Shown here: positions 17,369 through 27,880 of the stretch, piece by piece | Position numbering within the stretch: position 1 is the first letter of the stretch | Layout: each line of letters opens with the position of its first letter | NCBI GenBank assembly: GCA_965261065.1 | Contig: OZ253444.1 | Coordinates: 3,534,001-3,598,000, forward strand | DNA length: 64,000 bases | Reading direction: 5' to 3' | Source of the DNA: JAKZVK01 sp965261065 | Lineage (GTDB): Bacteria; Acidobacteriota; Terriglobia; Bryobacterales; UBA6623 | Program-made: the position numbers and the translations under genes | Notes under the pieces: generated by a model | The model's input: the letters and a program-made list of their open reading frames with translations, nothing else | Database searches by the model: none | What the model was told of the DNA's origin: nothing

Positions 17369-18232
17369 CTACAAGATTTTCGCTAGGGTTGAGCCCATCT
17401 CCGCGGGAGACGGAGCAACGGCGATGCCCGCAGCCTCGAGCGCTGCTACCTTTTCGGCTGCGGTGCCTTTGCCGCCGGAGATGATCGCGCCGGCGTGCCC
17501 CATGCGGCGTCCCGGCGGGGCTGTGCGGCCCGCGATGAAGGAGACAACGGGTTTCTTCACGTTGTCTTTGATAAACGCGGCGGCTTCTTCCTCGGCCGTC
17601 CCGCCGATCTCACCGATCATGATCACCGCGTGGGTGTCGGGGTCGTCGTTGAACAGGCCCAGGGTGTCAACAAAGCTCGTCCCTATGATGGGGTCTCCGC
17701 CGATGCCGATGCAGGTGGATTGCCCGATGCCGAGCGTGCTGAGCTGTCCGACCGCTTCGTAGGTCAGCGTTCCGGAACGCGACACCACGCCGACGTTCCC
17801 TTGCTTGTGGATGTAGCCGGGCATGATGCCAAGCTTCGACTTGCCGGGGGAAATGATCCCCGGGCAGTTCGGCCCGATCAGCCTCGTCCGGCTGCCTCGA
17901 AGCCCATAGCTCACCTTGACGAGGCCCTGCGCCGGGATGCCTTCGGTGATACAGACGACGATCTCGATCCCGGCGTCCGCGGCTTCCAAGATGGCGTCCG
18001 CCGCGCCCGCCGCCGGCACGAAAACGATCGAGGCGTTGGGCTGGACGGCGTCCACCGCCTCGCTGACGGTGTTGAACACCGGCAAGCCAAGTTGCTCGGT
18101 CCCGCCTTTGCCCGGCCGCACCCCTCCGACCACTTTGGCTCCGTAGTCCATGCACTGCTGGGCGTGGAACGAGCCCGCCTTGCCGAAGCCCTGCACTAGG
18201 ATGCGTGTATTCTCGTCGAGAAGAATGCTCAT
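17369..18232 (-). CDS. sucD: Succinyl-CoA ligase alpha subunit
   Basis: A 287-residue alpha subunit of succinyl-CoA synthetase (TCA cycle, substrate-level phosphorylation). It has the CoA-binding Rossmann region (ILVQGFGKAGSFHAQ), the LIGPNCPGIISPGKSKLG segment, and the active-site phospho-histidine in GRRMGHAGAIISGG near residue 245. The gene begins 15 bases after the end of sucC, consistent with co-translation and 1:1 assembly. Ends with TAG. Confidence 0.97.
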   Translation of the reverse strand: MSILLDENTRILVQGFGKAGSFHAQQCMDYGAKVVGGVRPGKGGTEQLGLPVFNTVSEAVDAVQPNASIVFVPAAGAADAILEAADAGIEIVVCITEGIPAQGLVKVSYGLRGSRTRLIGPNCPGIISPGKSKLGIMPGYIHKQGNVGVVSRSGTLTYEAVGQLSTLGIGQSTCIGIGGDPIIGTSFVDTLGLFNDDPDTHAVIMIGEIGGTAEEEAAAFIKDNVKKPVVSFIAGRTAPPGRRMGHAGAIISGGKGTAAEKVAALEAAGIAVAPSPAEMGSTLAKIL

Positions 18233-18247
18233 GACTCGCTGTGTCGA

Positions 18248-19408
<1,161 letters not shown>

Positions 19409-19493
19409 GAAGCGGAGAAGCGCGTGCTACGATCTGGGGACTCTTGAAGATGAAAGCTCATCATAGGGGATCTCCCGAGGGGAGCGCAAACCC

Positions 19494-20528
19494 ATGAGCG
19501 CCGTTAGGGAAGCGCTGCATAAGGCCGCGCGCCGCGCCGATTTAAGCGAGCCGGAAGCGCTCGCGGTGATGAACGAAATCCTCTCCGGCGAGTCCACCCC
19601 GACACTGATCGGCGCGCTACTGGTCGCGCTCAGCATGAAGGGCGAGACGGTTGACGAGGTCGTCGGTTTTGCCCGCGCCATGCGCTCGCAGGCGGCGAAA
19701 ATCCCTTGCAAGACGGCGGCTTCCGAGCTGGTCGATACCTGTGGTACCGGCGGCGATGGCTCGCAATCATTCAATATCTCGACCGTCAGCGCCTTCGTCG
19801 TCGCCGGGGCGGGGGCGCATGTCGCCAAGCACGGCAACCGCTCGATCTCGAGCCGCTGCGGCAGCGCGGATGTCTTGGAAGCGACGGGGGTGAACGTCGG
19901 TCTGACGCCTGAGCAGATGGCCCGCTCGATTGACGAGGTCGGCATCGGGTTCCTTTTCGCTCCGGCGATTCACACCGCCATGAAGCATGCCGGGCCGGTG
20001 AGGGCGGAGTTGAAGATGCGGACCGTCTTCAACGTGCTTGGGCCGCTGACGAATCCGACCGGGGCTTCGGCCCAGGTGTTGGGCGTGTTTGAAGATCGTT
20101 TGACGCCGATGCTTGCGGAAGCGCTGGCTCACCTGGGCACGGCGCGCGCGTTTGTGGTCCACGGCAGCGACGGGTTGGACGAGATCACTACGACCGGGGC
20201 CACCCGAGTGGCGGAGGTCTCAGGCGGAGCGGTTAGCGAGAGAACGTTGACACCCAATGACTTCGGTCTGCCTCGCGCCGCGCCGCACGACTTAGCCGGG
20301 GGTGGCCGCGAGGAGAACGCCGCGATCCTGCGCGCGATTCTTGACGGGACGAGAGGGCCCAAACGCGACATCGTGCTGGCCAACGCATCCGCCGCGCTGG
20401 TTGCGGCGGGCCGGGCGGGCGACTTTCGCGAAGGTGTTGGGCTGGCCGGGGCGTCCATCGACGGAGGCAAGGCGGCGGAGAAGCTCGACGAGTTGGCGCG
20501 CTTCACGCAGCAGTTCTCGTCGGACTAA
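19494..20528 (+). CDS. trpD: Anthranilate phosphoribosyltransferase
   Basis: A 344-residue TrpD, second step of tryptophan synthesis from chorismate: PRPP + anthranilate to phosphoribosyl-anthranilate. The PRPP loop LVDTCGTGGDGSQSFNIST (about 80-98) and KHGNRSISSRCGSADVLEATG are complete, as is the C-terminal DRTIDGGKA-like SIDGGKAAEKLDEL. No other trp genes are visible; the copy of IS630 type a begins only three bases after its TAA stop, so any downstream partner has been displaced. Confidence 0.96.
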   Translation: MSAVREALHKAARRADLSEPEALAVMNEILSGESTPTLIGALLVALSMKGETVDEVVGFARAMRSQAAKIPCKTAASELVDTCGTGGDGSQSFNISTVSAFVVAGAGAHVAKHGNRSISSRCGSADVLEATGVNVGLTPEQMARSIDEVGIGFLFAPAIHTAMKHAGPVRAELKMRTVFNVLGPLTNPTGASAQVLGVFEDRLTPMLAEALAHLGTARAFVVHGSDGLDEITTTGATRVAEVSGGAVSERTLTPNDFGLPRAAPHDLAGGGREENAAILRAILDGTRGPKRDIVLANASAALVAAGRAGDFREGVGLAGASIDGGKAAEKLDELARFTQQFSSD

Positions 20529-20531
20529 CTA

Positions 20532-21757
20532 GTATATAGTTTCACTAAAACATACCCACTCTAGGTGACCTCAAGCGACTCGAACTTCCTCCAGCGGTGA
20601 ACGACTGGAGCGGCGTTGATCTCCGCGATTCCTTTCAGGATTCGTTCCCGAAGCTCCGCCCAGGACTCGACTCGTATTCGCTTTAAGAATGTGCGCGCCA
20701 TCTTGCCAAACAGCGTCTCGACTATGTTGAGCCAGGACCAGTGGGTGGGCGTATGCACATATTTGAAGCGGTTCGGACGCGTCGCCAAGTAGGCTTTCGT
20801 CTCCTTCGATATGTGCGAGGAATGATTGTCCAAGATCAATCGGATCGTGCACTCGTCCGGGTAAAATTGGTCCAGATCCTGGAGCAGCAAGATGAATTCC
20901 CGACTGCGGTGACGCCGCTCCACCCGCGCCGTCACCCGACCGCTATGCAAGTCCAGCGCCGCCAGAATCGAGCAAGTTCCTAGACGTTTGTACTCGTAAT
21001 CGCGAGCCACGCTGGGATGCCGCCCAGGCTTCGGCGGCAGGTCCGGCGCGACGTTGGCGATCGCTTGCACGCCGGGCTTCTCGTCTACCGAAACCGTGAT
21101 CACCTCCGGCGAGAGGCCGTCGCGAGGGCTTTCATTCTGCCAAGCCACTTCGCGGTAGACCAGCAACACCTGCCGCATCTTGGACTCAAAATCGGGATCG
21201 CGACGCTCCAGGTAGTACTTCACCTTCTCTGGATGCAGAGGTTGCTCGGCCAGGATCCGGTGGACGGTCGCCTTAGCCGCTTGGTCCAACGCCGGATAGC
21301 CTGCTTCCACGGCATGCCGGCGCACGTGTAGAGCCAGCGCACTGCGGGTCCAGAGTTCGGCGGCGTAACCGAGTTGCTTGGGTTTGCTACAGGCCAAATG
21401 CACCACCCAGGCCTTGGCATCGGCGGTGATGAGGGGCTGCTGGGGACGATGATAGGCATCCTTGAGCGCTGCTTCCACGCCCATGGCGAGGGCTCGATCG
21501 ATCCATTTGCCGACGCTTTTGCGGGTCATCTTCACGGTTCGCATAATCTCGGCAATGGTCTCGCCGGAATGATAACGCCACAGAATCTCAGCCCTCTGCA
21601 CCTCCCGAACCGGAGCCGTCCGCGAACCACGCAGCCGCTCCAGATGCTGCACCTCTGCGGGGCTGAGTTGCAGCTTGAGACGCTTCTACTTTCCTGCCAT
21701 GCCTTCAGTCTAGCAGGAACCGTTGCTGTATGAGTATGTTTTATTGAAACGCTATAC
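20532..21757 (-). mobile_element. IS630-family insertion sequence, type a, copy 2
   Basis: 1226 bases, same ends and length as the element at 1534-2759, in the opposite orientation, and bounded by TA (20530-20531 and 21758-21759) in CTAG contexts. On its left is the end of trpD; on its right is the middle of drmA with no matching 5' part anywhere in the window. The flanks therefore do not rejoin into one gene, which suggests an adjacent deletion or rearrangement mediated by the element. Confidence 0.93.
20561..21652 (-). CDS. IS630-family transposase (type a, copy 2)
   Basis: 363-residue DDE transposase differing from copy 1 by one visible residue (SALALHV in place of SALTLHV). Catalytic motifs VSVDEKPG, ILDNHSSH and LNIVETLF are intact. 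As in copy 1, the natural-looking upstream ATG is followed after four codons by an in-frame TAG. Confidence 0.92.
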   Translation of the reverse strand: MQHLERLRGSRTAPVREVQRAEILWRYHSGETIAEIMRTVKMTRKSVGKWIDRALAMGVEAALKDAYHRPQQPLITADAKAWVVHLACSKPKQLGYAAELWTRSALALHVRRHAVEAGYPALDQAAKATVHRILAEQPLHPEKVKYYLERRDPDFESKMRQVLLVYREVAWQNESPRDGLSPEVITVSVDEKPGVQAIANVAPDLPPKPGRHPSVARDYEYKRLGTCSILAALDLHSGRVTARVERRHRSREFILLLQDLDQFYPDECTIRLILDNHSSHISKETKAYLATRPNRFKYVHTPTHWSWLNIVETLFGKMARTFLKRIRVESWAELRERILKGIAEINAAPVVHRWRKFESLEVT

Positions 21758-21759
21758 TA

Positions 21760-23721
21760 GGCCGCGCCGCGACGCTGATCTGCGCGCTAGAACTCGAACG
21801 CCAGCAAGATGTGACGAAGCTGGGCGAGTGGCCGTTCGAAATCGGACTGTGGGTCGGCAGAGCGGCGACGCCGAACCGCATGGGCTCGAAAGATGACAAC
21901 TACCCGGACACCGCCAGGCGTAAGACGATTTCCTTTTGGAACGACAGCAGCAAGCCGGCACCGATCCCGTTGGAGGAGTGCCCGTGGTGCGGCACCAAAT
22001 TCCAGCGTGAGTCGTTCCGATTGTCTGCCAATGGCAAGGCGAATCGCGACAACCCAACGGACCTGACCGTCGCCTGCCTGAACAGGAAATGCGACTTCAC
22101 GCGGGACCGCCCGCTGCCGATTCTGGCTGTGGATGAACCGATCTATCGGCGACTGCCTTGCTTCCTGATCGCGACAGTAGACAAGTTCGCTGCCCTCCCC
22201 TGGAAGGGAGAAACCGGCAAGTTCTTCGGACGCGCGGATCGCTACGACCGGCAAGGGTTCTACGGTCCGTGCGAGCCCGGCAGAGGAACGTTGCTACCTG
22301 AGGGCAGGCTGGCGCCTCCGGAACTCATCATTCAAGACGAGTTGCACTTGATTTCGGGTCCGCTCGGAACGATGGCCGGATTGTATGAAACCGCGCTGGA
22401 CGCGCTCTCGGTCATCGAGAAGGATGGTCACAAGATACGGCCGAAGATTGTGGCTTCGACGGCGACGGTCCGGCGCGCCGAGACACAGATTCGGGCTCTG
22501 TTCGATCGACGCACAGTGGATATCTTTCCGCCGCCCGGTCCCGATAGATGCGACTCGTTCTTTGCGGAGACCCTTTCACCGGAGCAGAGCAACGCCCGGC
22601 TGTATCTGGGCGTCGCGGCGCAAGGACGCAGCCCGAAGGTTGTAATGTTGCGTGTGTATCTGGCGCTGCTCGGCGCCGGAGAAAGATGGTACACGGCCCC
22701 GAAAAAGAAGGCCGACCCGGAAAATCCCGCCGACCCGTATATGACGCTCGTCGGCTATTTCAACGCTTTGCGTGAGTTGGGCGGAGCCAGAAGACTCATC
22801 GAGGACGAGATCCGGAACCGTCTCGCGGGTTATGCGTCCCGCCGACGCGCCGGTGAAGAAGAGGGATTGTTCGTTAATCGCAAGATCGAGTATGAACCCG
22901 TCGAGCTGACCAGTCGAATCGATACCGGGCGGGTGGCCGAGGCGAAGCAGCGACTGGCGCTCGCTTTCTCCGAAGACAAGAAGGTGGATGTCGCCATCGC
23001 AACGAACATGATCTCGGTCGGTCTCGACATTGTACGGCTGGGCCTGATGGTGGTCTTTGGTCAGCCGAAGACCAGCTCGGAATACATCCAGGCTACGAGC
23101 CGCGTTGGCCGCGATCCCGAGCGGCCCGGTCTCGTCGTGACAATCCTGAACGTCCACAAGCCGCGTGACCGTTCGCACTACGAGCGCTTCGCGGCCTATC
23201 ACGAGACGTTCTACCGGAGCGTTGAGGCGACCAGCGTCACGCCGTTTTCGCCCCGTGCGCTCGACAAGGGTTTGGCGGCGACGCTGGTTGCGATGGCGCG
23301 GCACGGGTTCGACGTTTTGACGCCGCCGCGCGGTGCGGCCGAGATTCTGAAGCACAGGACCGAACTGGACTCGGTGGTCGATTCCTTGAGTCAACGTGCG
23401 TACGGTCACAGCCTTGGCTCCGACGCGGAGAGAGATCGCCTGAAGCAGAGGGTGCGGCAACGAGCGTTGGATCTGCTGGATGACTGGTCGAAGGTAGCTC
23501 AGGAGCAGCAAAATGTCGGCGCGGGCTTGCAGTACAACGCCGCCGAGGTTGGAGCAGCGGCCCCATTGCTTTACGACTATCTGAGTCCAGACGTTAAGAA
23601 CCTGCCACCTACCCATTGGAAGATGAAGTTTCGCGCGAATCGCTCCCTTCGAGACGTCGAAGCGGCGGTGAACCTCTGGGTGAGGACGATGGACAACGTG
23701 GATCTCGAGGAGGACCAGTAG
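21760..23721 (+). pseudogene. drmA: DrmA-like DISARM helicase, 5'-truncated
   Basis: The open frame begins directly at the IS630 end with ATLICALELERQQD and continues to TAG at 23721; a GTG at 21811 could serve as an artificial start for 636 residues. What remains is the helicase C-terminal half: a zinc-ribbon-like pair CPWC...CLNRKCDF, motif II as IIQDELHLISGPLG, motif III as ASTAT, and the motif V/VI region NMISVGLDIVRL and ATSRVGR. The Walker A half is missing. DrmA is the DUF1998-associated helicase of the DISARM anti-phage system, and the drmB and drmC genes that follow support this naming. Loss of the ATP-binding N-terminus should abolish helicase function. Confidence 0.85.
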
Positions 23722-24706
23722 GATGCCCCGGAAGAAAGAGAAGCGTCCTCACGGTGAGATCCGCCAGAGTCAGATACTTACGACGTTTGGTCCGGGTTCG
23801 ATGACGGATCTGCCCAAGCACTCGGTGTTGATTGGCGGACTCGACTACTGGCTTGGAAGCCGGGATGCGATCAGCGAACCACGGTTGGCCCGGAAGCTGG
23901 CAAAAATTCTTGAAGTGCCGACTTTGCGTCTTGAGACGCCGCCCCCCGCTGATGATGATCCGACAGCCCCGCCGAGTGGGGTTCGGGTTTTTCAGTTCCC
24001 GGAATGGTTTGTTACCCAGGATGTGGAGAGCAAGCAGGCGGACTCGGCTACGCGATCTCGCCTTCTCGTGCACCGCCGGGCGCTGACTCGCGGAAAGTAT
24101 CGTGATCGCGATAAGAAAGCACGTCCGGTTGTGCCAGTTCGCTTCGTGAGAGCGTGTCATGGGGGCCACATCGGCGACATCGACTGGTATGTATTCGTGC
24201 ATGAAGGCCAGTCAGAGTGCAAGTCCCTGCGCCGACAACTCTACCTCGATGAGCGAGGCACCAGCGGCGATCTTGCGGAGGTCTTCATCCGATGCGAATG
24301 CGGCAAGGCGGATAGGAGCATCGCCCAGGCAGCAAAGTTGGGGGATCGGCCGTTAGGATTATGCGACGGCGCGAGGCCCTGGCTTGGCCCTGCGATGAAG
24401 GAGAAATGCAACGATCAGAACCGATTGCTCGTCCGGACGGCCTCGAACGCCTATTTCCCCCAAACGTTGAGCGTGATCTCGCTGCCGGACCGGAACGAAG
24501 CCGTTCAGCAAGCTGTGAGCGCGGTTTGGGACTTCTTAGAGGCAGCCGAGAGTCTCGAAAACGTTCAGAGAGAACGCAAGAAAGCCAAGGTTCAGCAGGG
24601 CCTGGATGGTATTACCGACGAGGAAGCATGGTCGGAGATTGAAGCGCGGCGTGGCGTATCTGACGGCGAAGAGAAGTCGGTGAAGGCAGCCGAACTGGAA
24701 ACCCTA

Positions 24707-25870
24707 GTGTAGTGCGTCAAGCAGATTGCACCTTATGCAGGGCGGCACGTCCTCGCTTGACTTTCTCGAGGATGTCGGAGGCGGTCGCTGTCCAGATGAA
24801 GGGCGTGGGATGCTCGTTGTGCTGGGCGATGTAGTCGTCAATGGCGGCGACGAGCTCGTCCACGCTGCGAAACACGCCGCGGCGCAGGCGCTTGACGGTG
24901 AGATCGCGAAAGAATCGCTCGACCATGTTCAGCCACGACGCCGAGGTCGGGGTGAAATGAATGTGGAAGCGCGGGTGACGATCGAGCCAACGCTTCACAG
25001 CGGCATGCTTGTGGGTGGCATAGTTGTCCACGATGAGATGAAGCTGTTTGTCCTTGGGAGTGCGGCGGTCAATTAAGCGCAGGAAGCGCAACCATTCCTG
25101 GTGGCTGTGTCGGGGCATGCACTCGGCGATCACGCTGCCGTCAAGAGTGTTGAGCGCCGCAAACAGGGTGGTCGTGCCGTTGCGCTTGTAATCGTGGGTC
25201 ATCGTTTGGCCGCGTCCCTTTTTGAGCGGCAGGCCGGGTTGGGTGCGATCGAGGGCTTGGATTTGGGACTTCTCATCGAGCGAGAGAACCAGAGCATGCT
25301 CAGGCGGATTGAGATAGAGTCCGACGATGTCGTCGAGTTTCTCGGCGAAACGCGGGTCATTGCTGAGCTTGAAGGTCTTGACGCGGTGGGGCTTGAGGCC
25401 ATGGGCGCGCCAAATCCGTCCCACGGTGGAAGCGCTGACGCCGGCCGCGGCGGCCATGGTGCGGCGGCTCCAGTGTGTGGCGTTGGACGGTTTCTCGCGG
25501 GTGGTCTTGTGGATGATCTGCTGTACTTTCTGCTTCGAGACGGCAGGTGTACGACCGGGCCGTGGGGCGTCTTTTGCAATGCCGGCGATGCCGCTTTCGA
25601 GAAAGCGCGTGCGCCAGCGGGCCACCAACTGCCGCGAGACACCGAGCTGTGCGGCGATCTGCTTATTCTCGAGACCGTGGGCGGCCAGCAGGACAATCCT
25701 GGCTCGCAGGGCGAGACGAACGGCGACTTGGCGGCCGCGCGCGTAGCGGTCCAACTGCTTGCATTGCGCTGTGTTCAAAGTTACTGGTTGTGCTCTTCGC
25801 ATCCCATGCCTCCTGTTAATAGAGACGATGGGAAGCCAATGTAAGTTACAGTATTTATGGTGCACTACAC
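24707..25870 (-). mobile_element. IS630-family insertion sequence, type b, copy A
   Basis: 1164 bases with perfect 9-base terminal repeats GTGTAGTGC/GCACTACAC, flanked by TA in a CTAG target inside drmB. Its right end abuts copy B with only one TA between them, so the two are tandem and in the same orientation. Confidence 0.93.
24717..25802 (-). CDS. IS630-family transposase (type b, copy A)
   Basis: 361-residue transposase starting MRRAQPVTLN. N-terminal HTH NKQIAAQLGVSRQLVARWR, catalytic residues in LSLDEKSQI, LIVDNYATH and SWLNMVERFF. An open frame continuing upstream to 25886 crosses the IS junction and is not the real start. Confidence 0.93.
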   Translation of the reverse strand: MRRAQPVTLNTAQCKQLDRYARGRQVAVRLALRARIVLLAAHGLENKQIAAQLGVSRQLVARWRTRFLESGIAGIAKDAPRPGRTPAVSKQKVQQIIHKTTREKPSNATHWSRRTMAAAAGVSASTVGRIWRAHGLKPHRVKTFKLSNDPRFAEKLDDIVGLYLNPPEHALVLSLDEKSQIQALDRTQPGLPLKKGRGQTMTHDYKRNGTTTLFAALNTLDGSVIAECMPRHSHQEWLRFLRLIDRRTPKDKQLHLIVDNYATHKHAAVKRWLDRHPRFHIHFTPTSASWLNMVERFFRDLTVKRLRRGVFRSVDELVAAIDDYIAQHNEHPTPFIWTATASDILEKVKRGRAALHKVQSA

Positions 25871-25872
25871 TA

Positions 25873-27036
25873 GTGTAGTGCGTCAAGCAGATTGCACCTT
25901 ATGCAGGGCGGCACGTCCGCGCTTGACTTTCTCGAGGATGTCGGAGGCGGTCGCTGTCCAGATGAAGGGCGTGGGATGCTCGTTGTGCTGGGCGATGTAG
26001 TCGTCAATGGCGGCGACGAGCTCGTCCACGCTGCGAAACACGCCGCGGCGCAGGCGCTTGACGGTGAGATCGCGAAAGAATCGCTCGACCATGTTCAGCC
26101 ACGACGCCGAGGTCGGGGTGAAATGAATGTGGAAGCGCGGGTGACGATCGAGCCAACGCTTCACAGCGGCATGCTTGTGGGTGGCATAGTTGTCCACGAT
26201 GAGATGAAGCTGTTTGTCCTTGGGAGTGCGGCGGTCAATTAAGCGCAGGAAGCGCAACCATTCCTGGTGGCTGTGTCGGGGCATGCACTCGGCGATCACG
26301 CTGCCGTCAAGAGTGTTGAGCGCCGCAAACAGGGTGGTCGTGCCGTTGCGCTTGTAATCGTGGGTCATCGTTTGGCCGCGTCCCTTTTTGAGCGGCAGGC
26401 CGGGTTGGGTGCGATCGAGGGCTTGGATTTGGGACTTCTCATCGAGCGAGAGAACCAGAGCATGCTCAGGCGGATTGAGATAGAGTCCGACGATGTCGTC
26501 GAGTTTCTCGGCGAAACGCGGGTCATTGCTGAGCTTGAAGGTCTTGACGCGGTGGGGCTTGAGGCCATGGGCGCGCCAAATCCGTCCCACGGTGGAAGCG
26601 CTGACGCCGGCCGCGGCGGCCATGGTGCGGCGGCTCCAGTGGGTGGCGTTGGACGGTTTCTCGCGGGTGGTCTTGTGGATGATCTGCTGTACGTTCTGCT
26701 TCGAGACGGCAGGTGTACGACCGGGCCGTGGGGCGTCTTTTGCAATGCCGGCGATGCCGCTTTCGAGAAAGCGCGTGCGCCAGCGGGCCACCAACTGCCG
26801 CGAGACACCGAGCTGTGCGGCGATCTGCTTATTATCGAGACCGTGGGCGGCCAGCAGGACAATCCTGGCTCGCAGGGCGAGACGAACGGCGACTTGGCGG
26901 CCGCGCGCGTAGCGGTCCAACTGCTTGCATTGCGCTGTGTTCAAAGTTACTGGTTGTGCTCTTCGCATCCCATGCCTCCTGTTAATAGAGACGATGGGAA
27001 GCCAATATAAGTTACAGTATTTATGGTGCCCTACAC
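25873..27036 (-). mobile_element. IS630-family insertion sequence, type b, copy B
   Basis: 1164 bases, tandem to copy A with one shared TA (25871-25872). The right inverted end reads GCCCTACAC, one mismatch from the other copies. The right flank TA at 27037-27038 continues into drmB. Confidence 0.93.
25883..26968 (-). CDS. IS630-family transposase (type b, copy B)
   Basis: 361 residues, differing from copy A by a few residues (LDNKQ for LENKQ, KQNVQQ for KQKVQQ). All DDE positions are intact, so either copy could be active and supply transposase for the others. Confidence 0.93.
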   Translation of the reverse strand: MRRAQPVTLNTAQCKQLDRYARGRQVAVRLALRARIVLLAAHGLDNKQIAAQLGVSRQLVARWRTRFLESGIAGIAKDAPRPGRTPAVSKQNVQQIIHKTTREKPSNATHWSRRTMAAAAGVSASTVGRIWRAHGLKPHRVKTFKLSNDPRFAEKLDDIVGLYLNPPEHALVLSLDEKSQIQALDRTQPGLPLKKGRGQTMTHDYKRNGTTTLFAALNTLDGSVIAECMPRHSHQEWLRFLRLIDRRTPKDKQLHLIVDNYATHKHAAVKRWLDRHPRFHIHFTPTSASWLNMVERFFRDLTVKRLRRGVFRSVDELVAAIDDYIAQHNEHPTPFIWTATASDILEKVKRGRAALHKVQSA

Positions 27037-27880
27037 TAGTGGCCGCGCGAGAGGAGATCGGTGAAGACCGGCCTGAGGGCGTTTTCTATGCGCGATCACT
27101 GCCTAGAGCCGCGTGGGACAGGCCTTGGATGGCGAGCATTGAGCGCGTCGTTCTTATCCATCGTTTGCGCGAGGTTGTGGCGTCGGTCGGTTTCACCCGA
27201 TTTGAATCGGCCTCCGCCGATTTCGAGGGTGAGCTGGATATGGGTGTCCGCCGGGCATCGTTGGCACGCGATATATCGTGGCTGCCCGCAGTTGAGAATA
27301 AGGGAGAAGGCTTCTTCATTCAGTTCAAGAAGTCAGCAATTGACGAGTGGCTGCTAGAGCCTGGCGTCCAGTCGAGAACTGCCGCCTTGAATCGGGGTTT
27401 TCAGGCCTGGAGTCGGGAGCACTCTGGGGCCGGCCGGAAGTTTCCCCGTCCGGAGCACATCATGCTCCACTCGGTGTCGCATCTTTTACTCACCGCGGTT
27501 TCCTTGCAGTGTGGGTATCCGGCCAGCTCAATTCGGGAACGAGTGTATGCCATACCGAGTATCGGATACGGGATTCTTCTGTACACAGGCAGTTCGGATG
27601 CTGAAGGTACGTTGGGCGGGTTGGTGGAGGTAGGCCGCAACATTCACGAATCCCTGCGTGACGCTCTGGAGATGGCCCAGCTGTGTTCCAATGACCCGGT
27701 CTGCGCTCAGCATGAGCCCGAGAGCGGGCATGAGCACCGCTACCTACATGGCACCGCTTGTCATGGATGCGTGCTCGTTGCGGAAACCAGTTGCGAGCAG
27801 CAGAACGATTTCCTTGATCGCGCGCTTGTAGTCTGGACGGTTGAGGCGGAGGGCGCAGAGTTCTTCCCGGAGATCAAACC

